Translations under genes and position numbers: made by a program
Notes under the pieces: generated by a model
Database searches by the model: none
What the model was told of the DNA's origin: nothing
Seen by the model: the letters and a program-made list of their open reading frames with translations, nothing else
Assembly (NCBI GenBank): GCA_016719605.1
Contig: JADJYW010000012.1
Coordinates: forward strand, 124,001-188,000
Length of the DNA: 64,000 bases
Origin: Lewinellaceae bacterium
GTDB taxonomy: Bacteria > Bacteroidota > Bacteroidia > Chitinophagales > Saprospiraceae
Direction: 5' to 3'
Shown here: positions 51,609 to 59,341 of the stretch, one piece after another
How the letters are laid out: every line of letters begins with the position of its first letter
Numbering within the stretch: position 1 is the first letter of the stretch

Positions 51609-52760
51609 CGGCGGTAGCGGCGGCTTACGAGGATTTTCTTTTTCCGAAAAAAAATCATGGAGCAACGCCAGATACTGCGGCAGCACCACGGCATCGGCAA
51701 ACTCCCGAAGCACCTTTTGGCGGCTGAACAAGCCCATCCGGGAACGGGTTGCTGCCGGCAGAGCAAGTATTCGGAGCATGATTTGAGCAAGCATATCGGC
51801 TCGTCGGGGCGGGAACAGGAAACCGTTTTTCCCTTCCTCCACCGTATCGCGACAGCCAGGGGTGTCGGTCGTTGCAATGATTTTTTGCATAGCCATGGCC
51901 TCCAGCACGGAGCGCGGTACGCCTTCGCGGTAGTACGAAGGCAGCACCAGCACATCGGCTTCGGCGAGGTGCGGGCGCACGTCATCGGCTGCACCAAAAA
52001 ATTCCACTGCACCTTCCTGTTGCCAGGTGCGTAACACCTCAATTTCTATGGAGGCAGGATTGCCCGGATCGGGACTGCCCACTACACAAAACCTGGCCGC
52101 AGCGCCCGTCTGCCGCACTTGCCGCGCAGCCTCAACAAATTCACGGATACCTTTTTCAGACAACAAGCGACCGCAAAAAAGAAAGGTGACGGTGGATTTT
52201 TGGGACCGAGGAAATGGCTGCGGTTGGAAGTGGTCGGGGTCAATACCCGGGCCGGGGATGATTTGCGCCTGTGCCGGGGTTATTATTTTTTGTTCCAAAA
52301 ACTCCCGCATATCGTCCCGGTTGAGAAAAATGACACGGTATGCGTGTCGGAGTGCGAATCGGTAGAGCGGTGCCGCCAGCCGGCGCCAGCGGGCCGCCGA
52401 TGTGCCGCTATGGCCCAGACCTTCCACAACAGATATGGTGGGCGTGCCGGTCAACCGTGCCGCCAAGTTGCCCAGGGTGTTGGGTTTAATAGTAAAAAGC
52501 AAGACGATATCGGGGCGCTCCAGCCGAAACAGGTGGAGCAATTCAACGAGCGTACGCAGGTTTTGAAAAATAGAAAAACTTCGGCGCGACAGATGCCTCA
52601 GCGGCAAAAAACGGGTATTAAGCCGGGGGCTGAATCGGTCGGCGGGCGCTGCCACTACGATTTCGTAGCCGGATAGTTGCAGAGCCTGAATCAATGCCCG
52701 GCGGTAGTTCCACACGTTCCAGGAAGTATTGGCTACGAGCAGGATTTTTTCAGGTGGCAT
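51600..52760 (-). CDS. GT4-type glycosyltransferase
   Basis: About 386 residues from MPPEKILLVANTSWNVWNYRR. Clear GT-B features: PDIVLLFTIKPNTLGNLAARLTG and VEGLGHSG in the N-domain, TFLFCGRLLSEKGIREFVEAA (the glycine/Lys strand that holds the diphosphate) and YYREGVPRSVLEAMAMQKIIATTDTPGCRD, the E-x7-E-like acidic pair. The family includes WbdA/PimB-type mannosyl and N-acetylglucosaminyl transferases. The start at 52760 is preceded by repeat family D. The gene belongs to the polysaccharide cluster but points against its neighbours. Confidence 0.85.
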   Translation of the reverse strand: MPPEKILLVANTSWNVWNYRRALIQALQLSGYEIVVAAPADRFSPRLNTRFLPLRHLSRRSFSIFQNLRTLVELLHLFRLERPDIVLLFTIKPNTLGNLAARLTGTPTISVVEGLGHSGTSAARWRRLAAPLYRFALRHAYRVIFLNRDDMREFLEQKIITPAQAQIIPGPGIDPDHFQPQPFPRSQKSTVTFLFCGRLLSEKGIREFVEAARQVRQTGAAARFCVVGSPDPGNPASIEIEVLRTWQQEGAVEFFGAADDVRPHLAEADVLVLPSYYREGVPRSVLEAMAMQKIIATTDTPGCRDTVEEGKNGFLFPPRRADMLAQIMLRILALPAATRSRMGLFSRQKVLREFADAVVLPQYLALLHDFFSEKENPRKPPLPPLP

Positions 52761-52763
52761 AAT

Positions 52764-52850
52764 AAAAAAGGGCAAAAGGCAAAAAGCAAGAGGCAAAGGG
52801 CTTTTTGCCCTTTGCCTCTTGCCCTCTACTTTTTGCCTCTTGCTTTTTGG
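52764..52850. repeat. Family D palindromic repeat (GGCAAAA)n
   Basis: GGGCAAAAGGCAAAAAGCAAG... and its complement ...CTTGCTTTTTGGC are built from 7-base units and can fold into a long hairpin. Only one copy is present in this window, between the glycosyltransferase start and the end of the DUF433 gene. Confidence 0.75.
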
Positions 52851-53132
52851 CTACCGGTTTGTCGTATGTAGCCGCGAGGAGGAGGAAGTTGCTGCGCTTG
52901 GCCCATCTACCAAAGATGCGATTTGTTCCAGCGTGTATTGTTGTTTGACCAGATCATACACGTCCAATGCTTGGTCGCGGGTGATGGACGGGAACTCGTC
53001 CAAAAATTCGTTTACGCTGACGCCGATGCGAATAAAATCGTAAAATGTCTCGACGCGAACCCGGGTGCCGCTGAATACGGGCGCTCCGTCCTGAATTTCA
53101 GGATGTACAGTGATGGATTGGCATTGTCTCAC
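52851..53132 (-). CDS. DUF433 antitoxin-like protein
   Basis: 93 residues from a GTG (MRQCQSITVHPEIQDGAPVFSGTRV). The family motif is plain: PEIQDGAPVFSGTRVRVETFYDFI, SVNEFLDEFPSITRDQALDVY. DUF433 proteins are winged-helix-like antitoxins whose partner is usually a DUF5615 (PIN-like) toxin encoded just downstream. No such partner is here: the downstream DNA is repeat D, so it is an orphan. The last ~15 residues (SAATSSSSRLHTTNR) look low-complexity. Upstream 53133-53289 shows nothing recognisable. Confidence 0.8.
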   Translation of the reverse strand: MRQCQSITVHPEIQDGAPVFSGTRVRVETFYDFIRIGVSVNEFLDEFPSITRDQALDVYDLVKQQYTLEQIASLVDGPSAATSSSSRLHTTNR

Positions 53133-53289
53133 GGTGGCTGCTGTTTAATGTTTTGATAAAAATTGTGCAGACAGAGCCGATCAACTCAATTGAGTTAGAA
53201 ACGGTTGAATATGGATTAAAAAATTACGGCGGCTAAAGTAGACAAACTCCCATATCCTCCAAACCGAATCCCGAAAAAATTTCCTGAAC

Positions 53290-54375
53290 CTATAAAAATG
53301 TTTCCCCAAAACGGGTATGAACGACCGATCTGACCTGTTTTATAGCCTGTTCCTCGGATTTCGGCCAGATCAACAGCACATCGCCCTCATCTACCACGAT
53401 GTAGCCGTCGAGGTTTTTTAGCACAATCAGTTTGCCCTTGGGCGCCCGCACCAGACAGTTTTTTACATCAAGCGCCACGACAGATTGGCTTTGCAGCACA
53501 TTGCCGTCGGCATCCTGCGGACACTCCGCGTGCAGGCTGGCCCAGGTGCCGAGGTCCGACCACCCAAAGTCGGCCGGAATCGTAAATACGTTTGTTGCTT
53601 TTTCCATAATGGCAAAGTCAACAGAGATGTCCGGAGTGGCAGGGTAGTGTTCTTCGATAAAACCCTGCTCACCGGGCGTGTTGTAGTGCCCGCGCCCTTT
53701 TTCGAGGATTTGGAAGATATCCGGCGCGAGGTTTTCGTAAGCATGCAGGATGGTTTGCAGGTTCCAGATAAAAATACCGGCATTCCAGAGGTATTGGCCG
53801 GACTTCACGAACGCCCGGGCGTTGTCCAGATCGGGTTTTTCCGTGAAGCGTTCAACGGCGAAAATACCAGACTCAGCAGCACTGCCAAACTGAATGTAGC
53901 CATAGCCGGTGTCCGGGCGGGACGGCTGGATGCCGAGGGTCACGAGGGCCTCGCGGCTGCCGGCAAAGGCGAGTGCCTGCTCGATTTTTTCACGAAAAAC
54001 ACCTTCCTGCAACACGATGTGGTCCGAAGGCGCCACCACCATGTTGGCGTTGGGATCGAGCGCCGCGAGTTTGAGCGCCGTGTAGGCGATGCACGGAGCG
54101 GTGTTGTTGCGGCTCGGCTCCCCGATAATCTGGTTGTCGGAGAGTTCGGGCAATTGCTGTTTGACTAAGTCGCGGTAGGCGGCATTGGTCACAATGAAGA
54201 TGTTGGATGCCGGGCATATCGGCAAAAAACGCTCGAAGGTGAGCCGCAGCAGGCTCTTGCCTACGCCGAGCATATCGAGAAACTGCTTGGGGCGCGCCTC
54301 GCGGCTGCCGGGCCAGAAGCGGCTGCCCACGCCACCGGCCATGATGGCCACATACGTTGTCTTGGAGGTATGCAT
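53290..54375 (-). CDS. manC: Mannose-1-phosphate guanylyltransferase
   Basis: 361 residues. It makes GDP-mannose from mannose 1-phosphate and GTP, the precursor of GDP-fucose. The signature GGVGSRFWPGSREARPKQFLDM is at the start (residues 13-34), with NTAPCIAYTALKLAALDPNANMVVAPSDHIV and TLGIQPSRPDTGYGYIQ following. The bifunctional C-terminal mannose-6-phosphate isomerase (cupin) domain of AlgA-type enzymes is absent. A -7 element TACGTTTG (54419-54412) lies about 37 bases upstream, and a short family B remnant lies in the leader. Confidence 0.93.
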   Translation of the reverse strand: MHTSKTTYVAIMAGGVGSRFWPGSREARPKQFLDMLGVGKSLLRLTFERFLPICPASNIFIVTNAAYRDLVKQQLPELSDNQIIGEPSRNNTAPCIAYTALKLAALDPNANMVVAPSDHIVLQEGVFREKIEQALAFAGSREALVTLGIQPSRPDTGYGYIQFGSAAESGIFAVERFTEKPDLDNARAFVKSGQYLWNAGIFIWNLQTILHAYENLAPDIFQILEKGRGHYNTPGEQGFIEEHYPATPDISVDFAIMEKATNVFTIPADFGWSDLGTWASLHAECPQDADGNVLQSQSVVALDVKNCLVRAPKGKLIVLKNLDGYIVVDEGDVLLIWPKSEEQAIKQVRSVVHTRFGETFL

Positions 54376-54380
54376 ATTTT

Positions 54381-54403
54381 AGGTTGGAGGGTTGCTGGTT
54401 GAA
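54381..54403. repeat. Family B repeat remnant, copy 3
   Basis: AGGTTGGAGGGTTGCTGGTT is a short piece of the same repeat as at 33971 and 56291, located in the manC leader. Confidence 0.6.
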
Positions 54404-54449
54404 TTAGGTCTCAAACGTACATGGTTTCTTTAAAAAATCGTGTAGGGGT

Positions 54450-55379
54450 TCATTGGTGTTTTTCCTGATATTCCTGATAAACAGCTCGGATACCTTCCTC
54501 CAGTCCAATCGTCGCCTGCCAGCCCAAAGCGGTCAGTTTTTCCACGTCCATCAGCTTGCGCGGAGTGCCGTCGGGCTTGCTCCGGTCGTGGCGGATTTCG
54601 CCGGTGTAGCCCACGGTGCGCTGTACCATTTGGGCCAGTTCGAGGATGGAAATGTCGGTGCCCACGCCGACATTCACGAGGCCCTGCTCGTCGTAGTGTT
54701 GCAGGAGAAAATGGCAGGCGTCTGCGAGGTCGTCTACATGCAAAAACTCCCGGCGCGGTGTGCCGGTGCCCCACAGGGTTACGAACGGCAAACCGTCGCG
54801 CCGGGCCTCATGGAATTTGCGGAGCAGCGCCGGCAAAACGTGGCTGTTTTCGGGGTGATAGTTGTCGTTGGGGCCGTACAGGTTGGTGGGCATAGCCGAA
54901 ATGAAGGAACACCCGTACTGCGCCCGGTAGGCATCGCACAGTTTGATGCCGGCAATTTTGGCAATGGCGTACGGCTCGTTGGTCGGCTCCAGCGGGCCGG
55001 TCAACAGGTACTCTTCCCGGAGGGGCTGGGGCGCCAGTTTGGGGTAAATGCACGAGGAGCCGAGAAACAATAGTTTGCGCACATCATGCTGCCAGGCCGC
55101 GTGGATGACGTTGGTTTCGATCATCAGGTTGTCGTACAGAAACTCGGCCCGGTAGGTATCGTTGGCCAAAATACCGCCCACCTTGGCTGCGGCGAGGAAC
55201 ACATACTCCGGTTTTTCCTGCCGGAAAAATGCGTCCACGGCAGCCTGGTTGCGCAAGTCGAGTTCGTTGGAGCGGCGCAGTGCGAAGTTGTCGAATCCCT
55301 CGGCCTGCAACTTGCGCAGGATAGCCGAACCCACCATTCCGGCGTGGCCGGCCACATAGATTTTGTCGTTTTTATTCAT
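54450..55379 (-). CDS. fcl: GDP-L-fucose synthase
   Basis: 309 residues of the short-chain dehydrogenase fold, which converts GDP-4-keto-6-deoxymannose to GDP-L-fucose with NADPH. Visible are GHAGMVGSAI (cofactor loop), SSCIYPKLAPQP (catalytic Ser region), YAIAKIAGIK (Tyr and Lys), and NLYGPNDNYHPENSHVLPALLRKFHEA. It lies between manC and the membrane glycosyltransferase, with gmd two genes upstream, completing the route GDP-mannose to GDP-fucose. Confidence 0.95.
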   Translation of the reverse strand: MNKNDKIYVAGHAGMVGSAILRKLQAEGFDNFALRRSNELDLRNQAAVDAFFRQEKPEYVFLAAAKVGGILANDTYRAEFLYDNLMIETNVIHAAWQHDVRKLLFLGSSCIYPKLAPQPLREEYLLTGPLEPTNEPYAIAKIAGIKLCDAYRAQYGCSFISAMPTNLYGPNDNYHPENSHVLPALLRKFHEARRDGLPFVTLWGTGTPRREFLHVDDLADACHFLLQHYDEQGLVNVGVGTDISILELAQMVQRTVGYTGEIRHDRSKPDGTPRKLMDVEKLTALGWQATIGLEEGIRAVYQEYQEKHQ

Positions 55380-56847
55380 CTTTTTTTGTGCTTTGTACGC
55401 GCCAAATGCGGAGCCGCGTGCCGTCTTCGATCGTCAGGTCGCAAACAAGTTGTGTATCCCGGCCGCGAAAATACCGCTCAAACGCCGTTTCCGCTTCGCC
55501 GGTTTTTTTTCTCCAGTCAGCACTCTCCGAGCGGGTGATGAGGTGGGCGTAGCAGTTTTGAGTTTTGGGTTTTGAGTTTTGAGTTGTGGGCAGCGCGATC
55601 AGTTGCCGGTGTCCGTGCAGGGCATTGAGGTACTTGTGGCTTTCATCGGGGGTGAACGTGTAGTGCGTCGCAGTGGGTAGTTGGAGCAGGGCATCGGTGA
55701 TGCGCTGCTGCCGGCTGTTGTAGCCGTACCCCAGCATTTGCACACCAACGAACAACGCAAATGCCGCCACACCCATTCCGATTTGGAAGCGCCGGGAAAC
55801 CCTGGGCATTGTTTCCGCCGCTGCCAGAGCCACAAATGGCAGCAAAGGCAACAAAAACCGGCCTTGCAGCACCACTGCTTTGTACCCACTTTTGGAAAAC
55901 GCATCGTATCCGTAACAGCCATAAACCGCGAGAAACAACCCCACCGTTGCTGCTATTTCCCATCGGTACGGCGATCTGTTTTTCCATAAAAAATACAACC
56001 CACCGGGAACCAGTACCAGCAGGGCCGGCACATAAAACATCAGGTTTTTTGGTAAAAAAGCAATGGAAAACGCAATGCCGGAGTCGCGTACAAACAGCGG
56101 GTCACCGAAAAAAAACCAGCCCCAGGCCAGTCGCGGCGCCATACCTGCTGCAAATCCGAGCCACAGAATTCCCCAGGATGTGCGCCCGCGCAACGCAGCG
56201 CCCAGCAAAAACGGCAAGGCCCACAGCACATTCGTTTCCCGGAACAACAGGCCGAGTCCGGCAACCAGGCCCGCCGCAGCCAGGCGAATTAGTTGGAAGG
56301 CTGGAAGGTTGGAAGGTTGGAAGGTTGCGGGTTGGAAGGTTGGAAGGCTGGAGGGTTGCGGGTTGGAGGGTTGACTGGTGGATTGGTTTTTTTTTGGGGG
56401 GGTGTATAGCCACAAAAAGATGCTCGCGAGGGCGAAACTCGGCAGGTCGCTCATCAGCGTGCGGGTCAGTACTAAGCCCGGGAGAAATAGCGCCGGGTAC
56501 AGCGCCCAAATTACCGGTTTTTCAAGCCGGTGCAACAAGAGCGCCAAGGCCCAAATCCCGACAAGCCAGGCACCTGTTCCAGTCCAGAAAACAGCTTTCG
56601 GGCCAAAGAGGGCGATACCCGCTGCCGCCGGCAGTGCTGTTCCCGGCGGGTAATCGCCGGCAATTGGCGGGAGTTCGCCGCCGGCATTGTTTCCAGTCCA
56701 TGCGCATGCCTGCTCGAAATAAGCCACCTCGTCGGCAATCAAAAAATGGGTAGGGTAGCACAGCGCGAAGACGGCGAGTGCGGCCACGGAGAACAGGAGT
56801 ACGCTTGCAAACGGGGATGGCGCCAGATGCAATCGGTCATCGTTCAT
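55372..56847 (-). CDS. Membrane glycosyltransferase (ArnT/GT39-like) carrying two in-frame repeat insertions
   Basis: 491 residues, about ten membrane helices (ASVLLFSVAALAVFALCY, WLVGIWALALLLHRL, LFLPGLVLTRTLMSDLPSF and others). The N-terminal loop HFLIADEVAYFEQACAWTG has the acidic DE of GT39/PMT-type enzymes. Two stretches are encoded by repeats: residues about 154-185 (QPSNPQPSSLPTFQPATFQP...) by family B (56291-56386, 32 codons), and about 421-432 (TTQNSKPKTQNC) by family A (55554-55587). Both are in frame and lie in a hydrophilic loop and near the C-terminal soluble domain, so the protein tolerates them. It overlaps fcl by eight bases. The likely role is sugar transfer to a lipid or polymer in the cluster. 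Confidence 0.75.
   Translation of the reverse strand: MNDDRLHLAPSPFASVLLFSVAALAVFALCYPTHFLIADEVAYFEQACAWTGNNAGGELPPIAGDYPPGTALPAAAGIALFGPKAVFWTGTGAWLVGIWALALLLHRLEKPVIWALYPALFLPGLVLTRTLMSDLPSFALASIFLWLYTPPKKNQSTSQPSNPQPSSLPTFQPATFQPSNLPAFQLIRLAAAGLVAGLGLLFRETNVLWALPFLLGAALRGRTSWGILWLGFAAGMAPRLAWGWFFFGDPLFVRDSGIAFSIAFLPKNLMFYVPALLVLVPGGLYFLWKNRSPYRWEIAATVGLFLAVYGCYGYDAFSKSGYKAVVLQGRFLLPLLPFVALAAAETMPRVSRRFQIGMGVAAFALFVGVQMLGYGYNSRQQRITDALLQLPTATHYTFTPDESHKYLNALHGHRQLIALPTTQNSKPKTQNCYAHLITRSESADWRKKTGEAETAFERYFRGRDTQLVCDLTIEDGTRLRIWRVQSTKKDE
55554..55587. repeat. Family A heptamer repeat inside a gene, copy 5
   Basis: GAGTTTT/GGGTTTT units lie within the membrane glycosyltransferase gene and encode TTQNSKPKTQNC in frame. 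This is the only family A copy fully internal to a coding sequence here. Confidence 0.8.
56291..56386. repeat. Family B repeat inside a gene, copy 4
   Basis: GGAAGGTT and GGTTGCGGGTTGGAGG units, about 96 bases, encode about 32 Pro/Ser/Gln/Phe-rich residues in frame in the membrane glycosyltransferase. The unit sequence is the same as in the intergenic copies at 33971 and 34301. Confidence 0.85.
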
Positions 56848-56850
56848 AAC

Positions 56851-57966
56851 TCATCGCTCATCACTAATTTTGATGGCAAAGCCCGACTCGTGCAGGAGTT
56901 TGTCCCGGCGGAATAAATCAAGGTCGGCAGTCACCATCTCGGCTATCATATTTTCGAGGGAGCGCGTGGGAATCCAGCCGAGTTTTTCGCGGGCTTTGGT
57001 GGCATCGCCTATGAGCAAATCCACCTCGGTGGGGCGGTAATAGTGCGGGTCCACAGCTACGACCTCGGCGCCGGGGGCCAGTTGAAACTCGGGATTGGAA
57101 CACGCCGTTACGACGCCCACTTCCTGGTCGCCCTGTCCATGAAACTCCAGTGTGATGCCGGTTTCCGCAAATGCCATGCGCACGAAGTCGCGTACAGCGA
57201 TGGTTTTTCCGGTGGCGACGACGAAATCCTCGGCTACGGATTGCTGGAGCATCAGCCACATGGCCTCCACAAAGTCGCGCGCATGACCCCAGTCGCGCCG
57301 GGCATCGAGGTTGCCGAGCCAGATTTTGTCCTGCATGCCCAAGGCGATGCGCGCCACACCGCGGGTAATTTTGCGGGTCACAAAGGTTTCGCCGCGCAGG
57401 GGGGATTCGTGGTTAAACAGGATACCGTTGCAAGCAAAAATGCCGTAAGCCTCCCGGTAGTTGACGGTGATCCAGTAGGCGTACAGTTTGGCCACGCCGT
57501 ACGGCGAGCGCGGGTAAAACGGCGTGGTTTCCCGCTGCGGCACTTCCTGCACCATGCCGTACAATTCGGAGGTAGATGCCTGGTAAAACTTCGTTTTTTG
57601 CTCCAAACCCAGCAACCGAATAGCTTCCAGCAACCGCAACGCGCCAATAGCATCGGCGTTGGCGGTATACTCGGGCGTTTCAAAACTAACTTTTACATGG
57701 CTCTGTGCGCCGAGGTTGTAAATTTCATCGGGCTGCACTTCCTGCACAATGCGGATCAGGTTCGTGCTGTCGGTCAGGTCGCCGTAGTGGAGGATAAAGT
57801 TCCGGTTCGTCACATGTGGATCCTGGTACAGGTGGTCTATCCGGTCAGTGTTGAACATGGAGCTCCGGCGTTTGATGCCATGCACGATGTAGCCTTTTTT
57901 CAACAAAAACTCGGCGAGGTAGGCGCCGTCTTGTCCGGTAATACCGGTTATGAGTGCTGTTTTCAT
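56851..57966 (-). CDS. gmd: GDP-mannose 4,6-dehydratase
   Basis: 371 residues from the ATG at 57966 (MKTALITGITGQDGAYLAEFL). It converts GDP-mannose to GDP-4-keto-6-deoxymannose, the substrate of Fcl. Visible are TGITGQDGAYL, HYGDLTDSTNLIRI, FYQASTSELYGMVQEVPQ (Thr/Ser and Glu of the active site), SPYGVAKLYAYW (Tyr/Lys) and NHESPLRGETFVTRKITRG. The window order (reading minus strand) is gmd, membrane glycosyltransferase, fcl, manC, that is, the complete GDP-fucose route in one cluster. Confidence 0.96.
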   Translation of the reverse strand: MKTALITGITGQDGAYLAEFLLKKGYIVHGIKRRSSMFNTDRIDHLYQDPHVTNRNFILHYGDLTDSTNLIRIVQEVQPDEIYNLGAQSHVKVSFETPEYTANADAIGALRLLEAIRLLGLEQKTKFYQASTSELYGMVQEVPQRETTPFYPRSPYGVAKLYAYWITVNYREAYGIFACNGILFNHESPLRGETFVTRKITRGVARIALGMQDKIWLGNLDARRDWGHARDFVEAMWLMLQQSVAEDFVVATGKTIAVRDFVRMAFAETGITLEFHGQGDQEVGVVTACSNPEFQLAPGAEVVAVDPHYYRPTEVDLLIGDATKAREKLGWIPTRSLENMIAEMVTADLDLFRRDKLLHESGFAIKISDER

Positions 57967-57989
57967 CTTTTGTAGTGCTGCGTTCAGAT

Positions 57990-59207
57990 TTAAGAGCAAA
58001 GTATTGCTGCAATGCGCTCCGCCGCGTGTCCGTCCCACAGCGGCGGCACGGTGCCGCGTTTGAAATTTCCGGCCAAAAGTAGTTCAATTTGGCGCTCCGC
58101 TGTTTCCGTGTTCAAGTCGGAAATGATCGTATTGGTACCGTATTGCACGGTGGCGGGCCGTTCGGTGGTTTCCCGGAAGGTGAGGCAGGGCACCCCGAGC
58201 CAGGTTGTTTCTTCCTGTACGCCACCCGAATCGGTCAGCACGAGCCGGGCATTTTGCATCAAACAAACCATTTCGGAGTAACAAACCGGCGGCAAAACAT
58301 ACACATCCGGGCATTCCTGCAGGTAGTGATCGAGTTGGTATTGTCCGATTTTCTGGAGCGTACGCGGGTGCACCGGAAACACCACGGGCAGGTGTCGGCT
58401 CGTCCGCCGGATCAGGTCAACTATGCGGAGCAGACCCTCCGAGTCGTCTACATTGGCATTGCGGTGGAAAGTGCAGAGCGCGTAGTTGTTTTTCACCGCA
58501 GAGGCGGAGAGGGGGATTTTACCGCAGAGGCGCAGAGGCGCAGAGGCGTAGAGAGGCGGGGGGGCTTTTTTTTCATAATCAAAAACACCGCGTCTCCGTG
58601 CCTCTGCGGTGAAAATCGTCTCCGCAATGAAAAATCGCTGCTGCCAATCTATTTTTTCCGCCTTCGGCAAAATCGCACGCAGCGCGTCAATCAACACATT
58701 TCCAACAAAATGTATGCGCTCGGCGGGGACGCCTTCGCGAATCAGATTCTCCACGCCGGCCTCTTCGCTCGCAAACAGCAGATCGGCCAAATGATCCACG
58801 GCGATGCGGTTCCGTTCTTCCGGCATGCGCCGGTCGCCGCTGCGCAAACCCGCTTCCACATGCGCTACCCGAAGTCCCAATTGCCTGGCGGCCAACGCCC
58901 CTGCGAGCGTGGACGTGACATCGCCGATAACCACGACCCAATCCGGCCGTTCGGCTTGCAGTACCGGCACCAACTCCAGTGCGATTTGGGGGGCTTCGCG
59001 CACCGGCGAAGATGTATCGCCGGGCAGTGTCACCGATGGTTTTGGTAGCCCGAGGTCTTGAAAAAAAACGGCGCTCATGGCCGTGTCCCGGTGTTGTCCG
59101 GTATGGATCAGGTTCGCTTGTACCCCCGGACAGCGCTGCAAGGCGTGCCACAAAGGGGCTGCCTTGATCAAATTGGGGCGTGTGCCGACGAGTATGGAAA
59201 TGGTCAT
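57990..59207 (-). CDS. wecB: UDP-N-acetylglucosamine 2-epimerase with a 42-residue repeat-encoded insertion
   Basis: Start at 59207 (MTISILVGTRPNLIKAAPLW). The non-hydrolysing epimerase converts UDP-GlcNAc to UDP-ManNAc. Visible are GTRPNLIKAAPL, NLIHTGQHRDTAMS, VVIGDVTSTLAGAL, VAHVEAGLRSGDRRMPEE, LVLTDSGGVQEETTWLGVP and LTFRETTERP. Between the conserved IAET and YALCTFHRNANVDD lies FTAEARRRGVFDYEKKAPPPLY and more, exactly 42 codons encoded by a family C element (58490-58615). Removing it leaves about 363 residues, the usual family length. The insertion joins surface-loop positions and leaves all motifs intact, so the enzyme may still work. Confidence 0.9.
   Translation of the reverse strand: MTISILVGTRPNLIKAAPLWHALQRCPGVQANLIHTGQHRDTAMSAVFFQDLGLPKPSVTLPGDTSSPVREAPQIALELVPVLQAERPDWVVVIGDVTSTLAGALAARQLGLRVAHVEAGLRSGDRRMPEERNRIAVDHLADLLFASEEAGVENLIREGVPAERIHFVGNVLIDALRAILPKAEKIDWQQRFFIAETIFTAEARRRGVFDYEKKAPPPLYASAPLRLCGKIPLSASAVKNNYALCTFHRNANVDDSEGLLRIVDLIRRTSRHLPVVFPVHPRTLQKIGQYQLDHYLQECPDVYVLPPVCYSEMVCLMQNARLVLTDSGGVQEETTWLGVPCLTFRETTERPATVQYGTNTIISDLNTETAERQIELLLAGNFKRGTVPPLWDGHAAERIAAILCS
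58490..58615. repeat. Family C palindromic element inside wecB, copy 3
   Basis: Exactly 126 bases. Its ends are a 16-bp perfect inverted repeat (TTTTCACCGCAGAGGC at 58490-58505, complement at 58600-58615), and the middle carries tandem GCAGAGGC units. The length is a multiple of three, so the host frame is kept. Confidence 0.9.
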
Positions 59208-59252
59208 GGGAGGTTGTGTCAATTTGAAAAATCGGGTGTGATTTGGCCCCCG

Positions 59253-59291
59253 CAAAAAAACACCCCCGCCACCGAATACCGGCGGCGGGGG
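59253..59291 (-). terminator. Terminator of the PKD-repeat T9SS gene
   Basis: A GC-rich stem (59263-59274 with 59280-59291, one mismatch) is followed on the minus strand by a run of seven T, 50 bases after the stop. Confidence 0.85.
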
Positions 59292-59341
59292 CTTGTTATT
59301 TCTAAAAAATGTTCGATTCCACAAAGCGGGCGAACAACGGA

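Noticed and set aside
4104..58615. CRISPR arrays
   Set aside because: The repeats are short-period tandem or palindromic units without regular unique spacers, and no cas gene is present.
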